64,000 bases of DNA from Maricaulis sp039978735 (lineage in GTDB: Bacteria > Pseudomonadota > Alphaproteobacteria > Caulobacterales > Maricaulaceae). The DNA is taken from positions 1-64,000 of the forward strand of contig NZ_JBDWAS010000005.1 of the NCBI RefSeq assembly GCF_039978735.1, given 5' to 3'. The notes under the pieces are model-generated. The model was not told where the DNA came from, made no database searches, and was given only the letters and a program-made list of their open reading frames with translations. The position numbers and the translations under genes are program-made. This document shows positions 33,426 to 42,620 of the stretch, one piece after another. Position 1 is the first letter of the stretch. The number at the start of each line of letters is the position of its first letter.

Positions 33426-34934
33426 ATGCATCAACAGGATGTCAGAGCGGTCGGCGTCTGGATACGCGTTTCGACCGAAGACCAGGCGAAGGGGGACAGC
33501 CCTTCGATCCACAAAACACGCGCTGAGCAATATGCGCAGTTTAAGGGCTGGTCGATTGTCGAGACCTACGATCTCTCGGGTGTTTCTGGCAAAGCCGTCC
33601 TAGATCACCCTGAGGCCAAGCGAATGCTGGAAGACGTGAAGCGCGGACGGATATCCGCGCTTTTGTTTTCCAAGCTCGCCCGTTTGGCGCGGAGTACCAA
33701 GGAACTCCTCGAATTCTCCGAGATCTTCCGCGCGCACGATGCGGACTTGATTTCGCTGCAGGAGAATATCGATACATCGACGCCGTCGGGTCGGCTCTTC
33801 TACACCATGATTGCTGCCATGGCGCAGTGGGAACGCGAAGAGATCGTTGACCGCATCAAGGCGTCTGTCGTCACACGAGCGAAAATGGGGAAGCGCGTCG
33901 CCGGCGCGGCTCCATATGGCTATCAGTGGAAAGACGATGAGGTCGTGCCACATCCGGATGAGGCGCCCGTGCGGGCACTGATCTATGAACTGTTTGCCGA
34001 GTACGAGCGGAAGGGAACGGTCCGCCGTATTCTCACCGAGCGCGGATATCGAACACGCAAGGGGAAAGAGTTCTCGATCAGTACGATCCAGCTCCTGTTG
34101 CGCGATCCCACCGCGAAGGGACTACGCCGCTCCAACTACACGCAGCTGGAAAACCGTGGTGGATCGGTCCAGCTCAAGCCCGAGGAGGAGTGGGAGTGGC
34201 ATCCGTGCGAGGCGATTGTCTCCAAGGAGCTGTGGGAGCGTTGCAACGCTATCCTCGATCGTCAGGCGAAGAAGGCACCCTCCGGTCCGCGCGGAAAGTA
34301 CCTGTTTGCCGGCAAGGTCAAATGTGAGCGCGACGGACAGACCATGTACGTGCTCAACGAGAGCCCGAAATTTGTCTGTCGGAAGTGCCGTTCGAAAATT
34401 CCCCAGGACGATCTTGAAGCTATCTTCCGCGATCGACTACGGGCCTTCTTCTCGTCGCGCGAAGAGATCGAAGCGTACCTGAAAACGACGACCGATCAGA
34501 TCGAGGCCAAGGCCAATCAGATGCAGGTTTTGAAGCGGGAGCGTGTCTCGCTTGCCAGCGATCGCGACAAGCTACTGCGCGGCTATCTCGATGGGACGAT
34601 CGAACCGACCCGCTACAAGCAGGCCGATAAAGAAGCGGCGGAGCGCGGGGAGGAGATTGCGCAGAGCATCGCTGCGCTTGAAGGCGAAATCTCAGCCCTG
34701 CAGGTAACCCAGGACTCCAGTGAGGAAGTCGTTGCGGGAGCTCAAGCACTCTACGACCGGTGGGATTGTCTGACCCACGAACAGAAAGCCTCGGTGATCA
34801 ATACGATCACCGAGGAAATCGTTGTCGGAGATCGGGACATAGCGATTCATCTTCGCTATGTCCCGACTCCGCAAGAGAGCGGGAATTACATACAGAACAC
34901 ATTCAGCTTGTTGCCGTCCGGGTCGCGGAAATAA
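33426..34934 (+). CDS. Large serine recombinase, probable island integrase
   Basis: 502 residues. Catalytic domain VGVWIRVSTEDQAKGD (nucleophile S16), then the recombinase domain (EFSISTIQLLLRDPTAKG), a zinc ribbon (GKVKCERDG ... CRKCRSK) and a coiled-coil tail. Being the last gene of the island, it runs across the right junction: the final ten codons (FSLLPSGSRK) lie in chromosomal DNA, antisense to the VOC gene. Before integration or after excision its C-terminus would be different and fused to the HTH frame at 3096-3605. Confidence 0.92.
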   Translation: MHQQDVRAVGVWIRVSTEDQAKGDSPSIHKTRAEQYAQFKGWSIVETYDLSGVSGKAVLDHPEAKRMLEDVKRGRISALLFSKLARLARSTKELLEFSEIFRAHDADLISLQENIDTSTPSGRLFYTMIAAMAQWEREEIVDRIKASVVTRAKMGKRVAGAAPYGYQWKDDEVVPHPDEAPVRALIYELFAEYERKGTVRRILTERGYRTRKGKEFSISTIQLLLRDPTAKGLRRSNYTQLENRGGSVQLKPEEEWEWHPCEAIVSKELWERCNAILDRQAKKAPSGPRGKYLFAGKVKCERDGQTMYVLNESPKFVCRKCRSKIPQDDLEAIFRDRLRAFFSSREEIEAYLKTTTDQIEAKANQMQVLKRERVSLASDRDKLLRGYLDGTIEPTRYKQADKEAAERGEEIAQSIAALEGEISALQVTQDSSEEVVAGAQALYDRWDCLTHEQKASVINTITEEIVVGDRDIAIHLRYVPTPQESGNYIQNTFSLLPSGSRK

Positions 34935-35254
34935 CCGGCATAGAAGCCGCTTTCGCCGCGCGGGCCGGCCGGGCCCTCGTCCTGGGCGCCCAGCTCGATG
35001 GCCAGCTTGTAGACCTTGTCGACCTGGGCACGGTCCTTGGCCTGGAAGGCGGCCATGACGCCATTGCCGACCGTGGCGGTATTGCCGTCGAACGGCTTGG
35101 TCAGCGCGATGCCGCAACCGCCATCGGCCGTGCCCCAGGCGATGAAGGTGTCCTCTTCCATGAAGCGGCCGGCGCCGAATTCGGCACAGAGCTTGTCATA
35201 GAAGGCGGCGGCGCGGGGCAGGTCATTCGTCCCCAGTGTCACATAACCCAACAT
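34886..35254 (-). CDS. VOC (glyoxalase/bleomycin-resistance) family protein
   Basis: 122 residues, one VOC module pair: N-terminal MLGYVTLGTNDLPRAAAFYD and C-terminal GFYAGYFRDPDGNKLNVF. The fold binds a metal or small molecules; the substrate is unknown. It is chromosomal, but its last two codons and stop seem to be supplied by the island; the original tail (TMG-stop and a terminator) probably lies at 3024-3088. The protein is thus nearly unchanged by the insertion, a common strategy of integrating elements. Confidence 0.85.
   Translation of the reverse strand: MLGYVTLGTNDLPRAAAFYDKLCAEFGAGRFMEEDTFIAWGTADGGCGIALTKPFDGNTATVGNGVMAAFQAKDRAQVDKVYKLAIELGAQDEGPAGPRGESGFYAGYFRDPDGNKLNVFCM
34895..34912 (+). 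repeat. Right island junction (att)
   Basis: GAACACATT (34895-34903) directly followed by CAGCTTGTT (34904-34912); both 9-mers recur at the left junction, there separated by 9 bases. The junction lies within the integrase 3' end and the VOC gene 3' end, which overlap antisense. Confidence 0.65.
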
Positions 35255-35395
35255 GTCGATAGTCCTCCATTGCGGGGCTGTTCCCCGATTGTTCCGCCCG
35301 GCAGGCTATCGCAACCCGGTCCCGTGGCAAGCCGGAAACGGCGGGCCACGGGATCATTCCTGCCAGTACGGTGTCCGGAGCGCCGGCCGACAGGT

Positions 35396-35848
35396 TCAGC
35401 TGGCCGCGTGCTGGTTCTGGTAGCGGGTCACGACTTCGACAATGACGGTGGTGGCAATGTGGGCCGCCGCGCCCACCGTCCACCAGATCGTGGCCCACAG
35501 CATGACGGAGGTGCCGGTGCCGATATTGATCCCGGTGAAAATGATCATGCCGAGCACATAGCTGGCGAGGTGGATCCAGAGAGAAAGCCGCAATCCGGCC
35601 GTCACCCTGGCGTTCTTGGTCCGTATCGTGCGGGCGGCTTCCTCCTCCGGGTCGACGCACAGCGCCAGGGCATCGACCTGGAAAGCTGCGGCGAGGGCGG
35701 TGAGGGAGTCGCGGGAGGCCTGCTCGCCATTCTCGATCCGCTGCACCGTGCGAAGCCCGATGCCGGCCAGTTCTGCCAGATGTTCCTGCGACCAGTGCCG
35801 CTCTTCGCGCCAGCGTTTGATCTTCGCTGCGTCTGCCTTGAAAGCCAT
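35396..35848 (-). CDS. XRE regulator with two-helix membrane domain (2TM)
   Basis: 150 residues from ATG 35848, with CTCCAGGAG upstream. The N-terminal HTH_XRE (HWSQEHLAELAGIGLRTVQR, IENGEQAS) is followed by a linker and two membrane helices (SLWIHLASYVLGMIIFTGIN; MLWATIWWTVGAAAHIATTV), the 2TM pattern. It is a membrane-tethered regulator with unknown signal. Confidence 0.82.
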   Translation of the reverse strand: MAFKADAAKIKRWREERHWSQEHLAELAGIGLRTVQRIENGEQASRDSLTALAAAFQVDALALCVDPEEEAARTIRTKNARVTAGLRLSLWIHLASYVLGMIIFTGINIGTGTSVMLWATIWWTVGAAAHIATTVIVEVVTRYQNQHAAS

Positions 35849-36136
35849 GTTCTTCTCCTGGAGGCTTGTTGTAGTCGGATGAGCCGGATTGACCAGACCC
35901 GCTGCGGGTGCGCCACGCCTGCCTTGCGTCACGAGCCCGCCACGCGGCCGCCACAGGCCCGCCAGTTGCGTTTTGCGGGGCGTATCGGGGGCAGCGGGCA
36001 GCGAAGCGACCGGAAGTCTTGAGGCTTGGCCGGTTATCCCCGGCGCTGCGCTGCAGGCAGGCTCACGGCTGCGTCTCGAGCGGTTAGACTTGTGAAGATC
36101 GAATCAGTCGAGTTGCGCGGATCGCAGGAGGAATTC

Positions 36137-37003
36137 ATGGCGGACCTGGCCTTTGCGGATAGCCGGCCGGAAGCGGCGGGCGCGGGCAGCCTGCCCGGCT
36201 CGGCCGTGGAGCGTTCCTATCTCGATCTCCTGCGCGATATCCTCGAGACGGGCGCCGAACAGCATGATCGCACCGGTGTCGGTACGCGCGCTGTCTTCGG
36301 GCGGCAATTGCGCTGCGACCTGTCCGAAGGCTTTCCGCTTCTGACCACCAAGAAGGTGCATTTCAAATCGATCGCCATCGAACTGCTCTGGTTCCTGCGC
36401 GGCGAGACGAATGTGCGCTGGCTGCAGGAGCGCGGCGTGACGATCTGGGACGAGTGGGCCGACGAGAACGGCGACCTCGGACCGGTCTACGGCAAGCAGT
36501 GGCGCCGCTGGGAAGGTCCGGACGGCACCGAGATCGACCAGTTGTCCAACATCCTCGAACAAATCCGCAACAACCCGTCCTCGCGCCGGCTGATCGTGTC
36601 GGGCTGGAACCCGGCGGATGTGCCCAACATGGCGCTGCCGCCCTGTCACACGCTCTACCAGTTCAATGTCGCCAACGGGAAACTCTCCTGCCAGCTCTAC
36701 CAGCGCTCCGCCGACATGTTCCTGGGCGTGCCGTTCAACATCGCCTCCTATGCGCTGCTGACCGCCATGGTGGCGCAGGTCTGCGGGCTGGAGCCGGGCG
36801 AGTACATCCACACATTCGGCGACGCCCACATCTATTCCAACCATATGGACCAGGTCGAAGAACAGCTCTCGCGCACGCCGCGGTCGCTGCCGCGCCTGTC
36901 GCTCAATCCGGACGCGAAGGACCTGTTCGCCTTCGAATACGAGGACATCACCCTGCAGGGCTACGACCCGCACCCGCGCATCGCTGCGCCGGTCGCGGTC
37001 TAG
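36137..37003 (+). CDS. thyA: Thymidylate synthase
   Basis: 288 residues. It converts dUMP to dTMP with methylene-tetrahydrofolate. DILETGAEQHDRTGVGTRAV, the catalytic Cys in ALPPCHTLYQF, and QRSADMFLGVPFNIASYALL are all canonical. The ATG at 36137 follows AGGAGG; an in-frame extension upstream is not needed. It begins the thyA-mazG-like-folA unit, pairing dTMP synthesis with the dihydrofolate reductase that recycles the cofactor. Confidence 0.97.
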   Translation: MADLAFADSRPEAAGAGSLPGSAVERSYLDLLRDILETGAEQHDRTGVGTRAVFGRQLRCDLSEGFPLLTTKKVHFKSIAIELLWFLRGETNVRWLQERGVTIWDEWADENGDLGPVYGKQWRRWEGPDGTEIDQLSNILEQIRNNPSSRRLIVSGWNPADVPNMALPPCHTLYQFNVANGKLSCQLYQRSADMFLGVPFNIASYALLTAMVAQVCGLEPGEYIHTFGDAHIYSNHMDQVEEQLSRTPRSLPRLSLNPDAKDLFAFEYEDITLQGYDPHPRIAAPVAV

Positions 37004-37011
37004 GGGGCGGC

Positions 37012-37332
37012 ATGTCCGGACCTCTCACCGATCTGGGGGCGCAGATCGCACAGGTTTCCGACATCTATGCCCGCAATTACGGCATCGACCGGTCCGGCGA
37101 CTGGTATCTGCTCAAACTGCAGGAAGAGATGGGCGAGCTGACCCAGGCCTATCTCGATGCGACCGGCCGGTCGCGCCGTCCGGCCGACGATGAAGCCCGT
37201 GCGGCGCTGCGCCGGGAAATGGCCGATGCGCTGGGCATGCTGCTCCTGCTGGCGCGCTCCGAAGGCGTCGACCTGGATGCAGCCGTGCAGGAAAAATGGC
37301 TCAGCTGGCTGGACAAGCCGGTATCGGCATGA
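37012..37332 (+). CDS. MazG-like nucleotide pyrophosphohydrolase
   Basis: 106 residues. The EEMGELTQAYL motif (about 38-48) and the later REMADALGMLLLLA (Asp/Glu) give the EExxE..ExxD pattern of all-alpha NTP pyrophosphatases. It probably clears non-canonical nucleotides. It lies between thyA and folA and overlaps folA by ATGA, so one nucleotide-metabolism operon is likely. Confidence 0.85.
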   Translation: MSGPLTDLGAQIAQVSDIYARNYGIDRSGDWYLLKLQEEMGELTQAYLDATGRSRRPADDEARAALRREMADALGMLLLLARSEGVDLDAAVQEKWLSWLDKPVSA

Positions 37333-37853
37333 CCGGCACGATTATTCCGAAAGTCTGCCTGGTCGCGGCGCGCGGCCGCAATGGTGTGATCGGTGCCGAT
37401 GGCGATCTGCCCTGGCGCCTGTCCTCCGACATGAAGCTGTTCCGCGACACGACGCGCGGCAAGCCGGTGATCATGGGGCGCAAGACCTGGGAGAGCCTGC
37501 CGCGGCGGCCGCTGCCGGGCCGGCTCAATATCGTCATCACCCGGCAGTCCGGCTATCGGGCCGACGGCGCGACGGTGGCCGGCAATCTCGGCGATGCGCT
37601 GGCTGCGGCCTTTGCCCGGGCCAATGAGGACAGGGTCGACGAGGTTTGCGTCATCGGTGGCGCGCAGATCTACATGGCTGCCCTGGAGCTGGCCGACCGG
37701 CTCTATCTGACCGATGTGGATGCGGCGCCGGACGGCGATACCCGTTTCCCCGATGTCGACGAAGCCGCCTGGAATGAAGTCCGCCGCGAGGCCCATCCTG
37801 CCGGCGAAGGCGACGATCATGCCTTCGTCTTCCGGCGTCTCGACCGCATCTGA
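37329..37853 (+). CDS. folA: Dihydrofolate reductase
   Basis: 174 residues. GRNGVIGADGDLPWRLSSDM holds the Met20-loop-like segment and the active-site Asp (SSDM); KPVIMGRKTWESLP and VIGGAQIYMAAL are the NADPH and glycine-pair motifs. It reduces dihydrofolate produced by ThyA. Overlaps the MazG-like gene. Confidence 0.96.
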   Translation: MTGTIIPKVCLVAARGRNGVIGADGDLPWRLSSDMKLFRDTTRGKPVIMGRKTWESLPRRPLPGRLNIVITRQSGYRADGATVAGNLGDALAAAFARANEDRVDEVCVIGGAQIYMAALELADRLYLTDVDAAPDGDTRFPDVDEAAWNEVRREAHPAGEGDDHAFVFRRLDRI

Positions 37854-37966
37854 TACGCGCGAAAACGGGGGACGCTGCGTCTGCGTGTCCCGCTTGCCCG
37901 CTCTTGAACCCCGGCGCGCTTGCGTTCATGTAGGGCGCAAGACTAGCAAGAGGATCGATCCAGCCC

Positions 37967-39124
37967 ATGCCGTGGAACGACAATCAGGGTGGAGGCGGCG
38001 GAGGCCCTTGGGGCTCCGGCGGAGGAAATAACAACAACCAGAACCCGTGGGGCGGACGCCGTCCCCAGGGGGGAGGCGGCGGCGATGAAGGCCCCGATCT
38101 CGACGAGGTTGTTCGCGACATGCAGCGCAAGCTTCGTGGCCTGTTCGGCGGCGGCGGAAGCGGCGGCAATGGTGGCGGCAAGAAGGGCGGTGGCGGAGCC
38201 AGCGCCTTCGGCTTCGGCTTCATCCTGCTGGTGATCGCCGGCGTCTGGTTCGTCATGCCGGGCTCCGGCTGGTACCAGGTCGGCCCGAACGAGGCTGGCG
38301 TCGTGCTGCGCTTCGGCGAGTATTCCCGGACCTCCTCGCCGGGTTTCCACTTCAAGCTGCCCACGCCGATCGAGACGGTGACGCTGCCGGAAGTGACGAC
38401 AACGAACACGATCACCATCGGCCAGGGCAATGAAGGCCAGATGCTCACCCGCGACGAGAATATCGTCGATATCGACTTCGCCGTGCAGTGGCGTGTCGAT
38501 CTGAGCTATCCCGACGGTGTGCGCGACTACCTGTTCAATGTGCGCGATCCGGAAGCGACCGTCCGGGCCGTGGCGGAAAGCGCCATGCGCGAAGTCGTCG
38601 GTACGTCGGACCTGCAATTCATCATCACGGAAGGCCGGACCGAAGTGTCTCACCGGACGCGGGCCCTGCTGCAGGAAACGCTGAACGAGTACAATGCCGG
38701 CATCGAGGTTCTGCAGGTCAACCTGCGCAACGCCCAGCCGCCCGAGCGCGTCATCGACGCCTTCCGCGGTGTGGACGTCGCCCAGCAGGAAGCCGAACGT
38801 GCCCAGCTCAACGCGACCGCCCACGCCAACAGCGTGATCCCGGCGGCCCGCGGCCGCGCAGCCCAGGTGACCCAGCAGGCCCAGGCCTATCGGGACTCGG
38901 TGATTGCCGAGGCCCAGGGCCAGGCCGATCGCTTCGTGGCCATCTACGACCAGTATCGTCTCGCGCCGAATGTTACGCGCCGGCGCATGTATCTCGAGAC
39001 GATCGAGGAAATCTTCCGCCGGTCGGACCTGATCGTGCTTGATGACCAGGCCGGGGCTGTGCCCTACCTGCCGCTCAACGAACTCGGCCAGAACCGCAAT
39101 CGTACGCAAGGAGGCAATCAATGA
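37967..39124 (+). CDS. hflK: HflK, SPFH-domain subunit of FtsH modulator complex
   Basis: 385 residues. A Gly/Asn/Pro-rich cytosolic start (1-60), one membrane helix (FGFGFILLVIAGVWFVM, about 84-100), then the SPFH/band-7 domain (GWYQVGPNEAGVVLRFGEYS ... VQWRVDL) and a coiled coil. With HflC it forms a membrane cage around the FtsH protease and modulates it. The stop overlaps the hflC start. Confidence 0.95.
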   Translation: MPWNDNQGGGGGGPWGSGGGNNNNQNPWGGRRPQGGGGGDEGPDLDEVVRDMQRKLRGLFGGGGSGGNGGGKKGGGGASAFGFGFILLVIAGVWFVMPGSGWYQVGPNEAGVVLRFGEYSRTSSPGFHFKLPTPIETVTLPEVTTTNTITIGQGNEGQMLTRDENIVDIDFAVQWRVDLSYPDGVRDYLFNVRDPEATVRAVAESAMREVVGTSDLQFIITEGRTEVSHRTRALLQETLNEYNAGIEVLQVNLRNAQPPERVIDAFRGVDVAQQEAERAQLNATAHANSVIPAARGRAAQVTQQAQAYRDSVIAEAQGQADRFVAIYDQYRLAPNVTRRRMYLETIEEIFRRSDLIVLDDQAGAVPYLPLNELGQNRNRTQGGNQ

Positions 39125-39999
39125 TCCGCACGTTCGGCATTATCATTCTTGCGGTTGCCGTCTTCATCGGCCTGCAGAGTGTCTACACGGTCTCGGAAAC
39201 CGAGCAGGCCCTGATCCTGCGCCTCGGCGAGCCCGTCGATGCGGTCAACGAGGTTGGCGAGCCCGACCCGGGCCTGCACTTCAAGCCGCCTTTCATCATG
39301 GAAGTGCTGACCTTCGACAAGCGCAATATCGAGCTTGATCTCGATCCGGAAGAAATCCTGGCCTCGGACCAGGAACGCCTGATCGTCGACGCTTTCCTGC
39401 GCTATCGCATCACCGATCCGCTGCGCTTCTACCAGACCTTCCGCGACGAGCGCGGCGCCCGCGTTCGCCTGCAGCAGATCATGGATGACAGCCTGCGCGG
39501 CGTCATCGCGTCGATCCCGTCCTCCGAAGTTATCTCTGGCCAGCGTGCCGAGCTGATGGATCGGGTGCAGGCCGCGGTGGAAGACCAGGTCCGCACCGGC
39601 AGCTTCGGCATCGAAGTGATCGATGTGCGTATCCTGCGCGCCGACCTGCCGCAGCAGATCGCCGAGAACGTCTTCCAGCGCATGCGCTCGGAACGTGACC
39701 AGGAAGCGGCCCGCATCCGCGCCGAAGGCGAACAGCGGGCCGCGGAAATCCGCGCCAATGCCGATCGCCAGGCGGCGATCATCGAGGCCGAGGCGCGCGC
39801 CGAATCCGAACGGATCCGCGGTGAGGGCGATGCCCGCCAGAACCAGATCTTCGCCGAGGCCTACAGCCGCGACGAGGAATTCTTCGCCTTCTATCGCTCG
39901 ATGCTGGCCTACCAGCAGGCGATGGGCGACGGCACGCCGATCGTGATTCCGCCGGACAGCGAGTTCTTCAACTACTTCCGGTCGGAAACCGGCCAGTAG
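39121..39999 (+). CDS. hflC: HflC, SPFH-domain partner of HflK
   Basis: 292 residues. N-terminal membrane helix (FGIIILAVAVFIGLQSVYTV), SPFH domain (SETEQALILRLGEPV; LIVDAFLRYRITDPLRFYQT), and an Ala/Glu/Arg-rich coiled coil (about 195-250). Normal length. The start overlaps hflK (ATGA), and the stop shares its last base with the GTG of the next gene. Confidence 0.95.
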   Translation: MIRTFGIIILAVAVFIGLQSVYTVSETEQALILRLGEPVDAVNEVGEPDPGLHFKPPFIMEVLTFDKRNIELDLDPEEILASDQERLIVDAFLRYRITDPLRFYQTFRDERGARVRLQQIMDDSLRGVIASIPSSEVISGQRAELMDRVQAAVEDQVRTGSFGIEVIDVRILRADLPQQIAENVFQRMRSERDQEAARIRAEGEQRAAEIRANADRQAAIIEAEARAESERIRGEGDARQNQIFAEAYSRDEEFFAFYRSMLAYQQAMGDGTPIVIPPDSEFFNYFRSETGQ

Positions 40000-40187
40000 T
40001 GTGGACGGTCCTGATCGCCGGGCTCGGGGTGGCGATCGCGCTTGAAGGCGCGGTCTACGCCCTGGCCCCCGGCGCCATGAAAGACGTGATCGCCAGAATT
40101 GGCACGATGAGCCCGGACCAGCTTCGCCTGGCCGGGCTCACGGCTTTGTGTCTGGGCGTCGCCATTGTTGCCCTGGCGGTGCGCTGA
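39999..40187 (+). CDS. DUF2065 small membrane protein
   Basis: 62 residues from GTG 39999. Two membrane helices (TVLIAGLGVAIALEGAVYAL; LAGLTALCLGVAIVALAV) around AMKDVIARIGTMSPDQLR, the DUF2065 pattern. It is commonly found after hflC; function unknown. Confidence 0.85.
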   Translation: MWTVLIAGLGVAIALEGAVYALAPGAMKDVIARIGTMSPDQLRLAGLTALCLGVAIVALAVR

Positions 40188-40295
40188 GAACGCCGCAACC
40201 CTTACGCCTGCATCACTGCGGTTGCAGCGGGGTGCCGCGAAGCGGTATTCACCTTGTTCTGTATTCCGGTTCCCGAAATCGAACGGATATTTGCA

Positions 40296-41687
40296 ATGCG
40301 GCGTTTTCTTGTTGTCTTCCTGGTTCTCCTGGTCTCTCCGGCGGTGCTGGCGCATCCGGCGCCTGACGGCTTTGCCGATCTGGCCGAGCGCCTGTCTCCG
40401 GCCGTGGTGAACATCTCGGCCGCCCAGCGTCTGGACAGTGGAGACGGACTGCCGGAATTCCCCGAGGGCTCGCCGCTGGAGCGTTTCAACGACATATTCG
40501 GCGATGCCCCGCGCATCGCGAATTCGCTCGGTTCCGGCTTCATCATCGATCCGGAAGGCCTGGTGGTGACAAACAATCACGTCATCGACGGTGCCGACGA
40601 GGTCGAGGTCGCCCTGCCCGACGGGCGTGTCTTCGCGGCTGAAGTCGTGGGGATCGATCCGGTCACCGATCTGGCTGTCCTGCGCATGGAGGTGAACGAG
40701 GCGCTGCCCCACGTCGATTTCGGCGACAGTGACACGGCGCGCGTCGGCGACTGGGTGATCGCCATCGGCAATCCCTTCGGCCTGGGCGGTACGCTGACGG
40801 CAGGTGTGGTCTCGGCGCGCGGCCGCGATGCCGGCGGTCAGTATGACGACTACATCCAGACCGATGTGGCCATCAATACGGGCAATTCAGGCGGGCCGCT
40901 GTTCGACATGGCGGGCAATGTGATCGGCGTGAACACGCTGATCCTGTCGCCGACGGGCGCCAGTGTCGGCATCTCGCTGTCCATCCCGTCCAACCTGGCG
41001 CGCCGCGTGGTCGATCAGCTGATCGAGTTCGGCGAGACCCGCCGCGGCTGGCTGGGCGTGAGTGTGCATCGCGTCACCCCGGAACTGGCCGAGAGCTTTG
41101 GTCTGAACACGCCTTATGGCGCCATTGTCTCGCGGATCGAGGAAGACGGTCCGGGCGAAGCCGCTGGCCTGCGCCAGGGCGATCTGATCCTGAGCTTTGA
41201 CGGTCAGCGTGTCCGCGAGAGCCGCACTTTCCCGCGCATGGTCGCGGAAAGCGAGATCGGCCGCGAGGTCCAGGTCGAGATCATCCGCCGCGACCGCCGC
41301 ATGACACTGGACATTACGGTGGGCGAGCTTGAGCGCGAGGGTGATGAAGACCCGGCGTCGGGCAGCGGTTCCGCCGGCGGCGTGGTCGACCCCTCCCAGG
41401 GCAATGCGAATGAAGTTCTCGGCATGACGCTCGCCGCGCTGGATGCCCCCTCGCGCCGCCGCTACCGGGTCGATCCGGACGCCCAGGGTGTGCTGGTGAC
41501 AGAGGTCGACGCGTCCAGCGACGCCGCTGGCAAGATCCGCCCCGGCGATGTGATCGAGGAAGTGGAATTCACCCGCGTGGCGACGATTGCCGATATCCGC
41601 GAGATCGTTTCCGGTCATTCCGGCGGTCCGATCCGCTTCCAGGTCAATCGCGGCGGCCAGTACGTGCTGCATTCCATCCGGCCGTGA
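40296..41687 (+). CDS. degP: DegP/HtrA-type periplasmic serine protease
   Basis: 463 residues. Signal peptide MRRFLVVFLVLLVSPAVLAH, then a trypsin-like domain with H95 (TNNHVIDG), D125 (PVTDLAVL) and S198 (NTGNSGGPLFD). Two PDZ domains follow (about 255-345 and 380-460). It degrades or refolds damaged envelope proteins. Following hflKC it completes a membrane protein quality-control cluster. The ATG at 40296 is chosen because it begins the signal peptide. Confidence 0.94.
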   Translation: MRRFLVVFLVLLVSPAVLAHPAPDGFADLAERLSPAVVNISAAQRLDSGDGLPEFPEGSPLERFNDIFGDAPRIANSLGSGFIIDPEGLVVTNNHVIDGADEVEVALPDGRVFAAEVVGIDPVTDLAVLRMEVNEALPHVDFGDSDTARVGDWVIAIGNPFGLGGTLTAGVVSARGRDAGGQYDDYIQTDVAINTGNSGGPLFDMAGNVIGVNTLILSPTGASVGISLSIPSNLARRVVDQLIEFGETRRGWLGVSVHRVTPELAESFGLNTPYGAIVSRIEEDGPGEAAGLRQGDLILSFDGQRVRESRTFPRMVAESEIGREVQVEIIRRDRRMTLDITVGELEREGDEDPASGSGSAGGVVDPSQGNANEVLGMTLAALDAPSRRRYRVDPDAQGVLVTEVDASSDAAGKIRPGDVIEEVEFTRVATIADIREIVSGHSGGPIRFQVNRGGQYVLHSIRP

Positions 41688-42619
41688 CGTCGCCCGCCAC
41701 CCGGACCCTGCTGATTGCGGGACCGACTGCGGCGGGCAAGACCGCCCTGGCAATTGCTGCAGCGGAGCGGCTGGACGGCGAGATCGTCAATGCGGACTCC
41801 ATGCAGATTTATGACGGTCTGCACCTGATCACCGCGCGGCCGTCACCCGAGGAAGCCGCGCGTATTCCCCATCATCTTTTCGGTGTGGCCGATCCCGGCG
41901 AGCGCTGGTCGGCGGGGCGCTGGGCCGAAGCCGCCCTGGCGGCCTGCGCGGATATCCGGGCCCGCGGACGCACGCCCATCCTGGCCGGCGGGACGGGGCT
42001 CTATTTCCACACACTGACGGTCGGTCTGGCGCCCGTGCCGGAGATCGGGCCGCCCGCCCGGGCAAAGGCTGCGGCGCTTTACGATGCAGGCGGTATGGAG
42101 GCGCTGCGCGATGAGGCGCGCCGTCTGGATCCGGCTGCCGAGGCACGGATCGAGCAGGGTGACCGCCAGCGCCTGCTGCGGGTGGTGGAGGTCGGCCTTG
42201 AAACCGGCCGGGCTCTCTCGGACTTCCAGGCCGATACACAACCGCTCCTGCCGCCGGGCAGCTGGCGCGGGATCGTCATCGAACCGGACCGGGCCGCGCT
42301 CTACGACCGGATCGACAGGCGCTTCGACGGGATGATGCAGGCCGGCGCGCTGGCCGAGGTCGAAGCGTTCGCGGCCCGCAATCTCGATCCGGACCTGCCC
42401 GCCATGAAGGCGCTGGGCGTGCCGCCGCTGATCGCGCATCTGCGCGGCGAGCTCGACCTCGACACGGCGGTCGAGACCGCGAAGCGCGACAGCCGCCGCT
42501 ATGCCAAACGGCAACTGACATGGTTCCGTAATCAAACGGCCAGCTGGCCGCGGATAGTCTCGCTTGATCCGGCGGTGGCGCAGGCCGAACTCGCCGGCAT
42601 TCTGGACGAGGGGGACTGA
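41684..42619 (+). CDS. miaA: tRNA dimethylallyltransferase
   Basis: 311 residues from GTG 41684, overlapping the degP stop. P-loop IAGPTAAGKTALA, then GEIVNADSMQIYDGLHLITA (substrate Asp) and PILAGGTGLYFHTL. MiaA adds a dimethylallyl group to A37 of tRNAs reading UNN codons. The C-terminal RRYAKRQLTWFRNQ motif binds tRNA. Confidence 0.96.
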   Translation: MTSPATRTLLIAGPTAAGKTALAIAAAERLDGEIVNADSMQIYDGLHLITARPSPEEAARIPHHLFGVADPGERWSAGRWAEAALAACADIRARGRTPILAGGTGLYFHTLTVGLAPVPEIGPPARAKAAALYDAGGMEALRDEARRLDPAAEARIEQGDRQRLLRVVEVGLETGRALSDFQADTQPLLPPGSWRGIVIEPDRAALYDRIDRRFDGMMQAGALAEVEAFAARNLDPDLPAMKALGVPPLIAHLRGELDLDTAVETAKRDSRRYAKRQLTWFRNQTASWPRIVSLDPAVAQAELAGILDEGD

Positions 42620-42620
42620 C

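Larger units (their letters stand above)
3098..34903. mobile_element. Genomic island integrated in the 3' end of a VOC gene
   Basis: About 31.8 kb bounded by a 9-bp direct repeat. A large serine recombinase lies at the right edge, another serine recombinase at 14784-16307, a tyrosine recombinase at 31029-31607 and an IS630 remnant at 23345-23660. Cargo comprises an SspABCD-SspE defence system, conjugation-type ATPases without secretion-channel genes, and a metabolic module. Base composition is lower in GC and more uneven than in the flanking chromosome, most clearly in sspE (12.2-14.6 kb). It is probably composite, assembled by several insertions. Confidence 0.8.
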
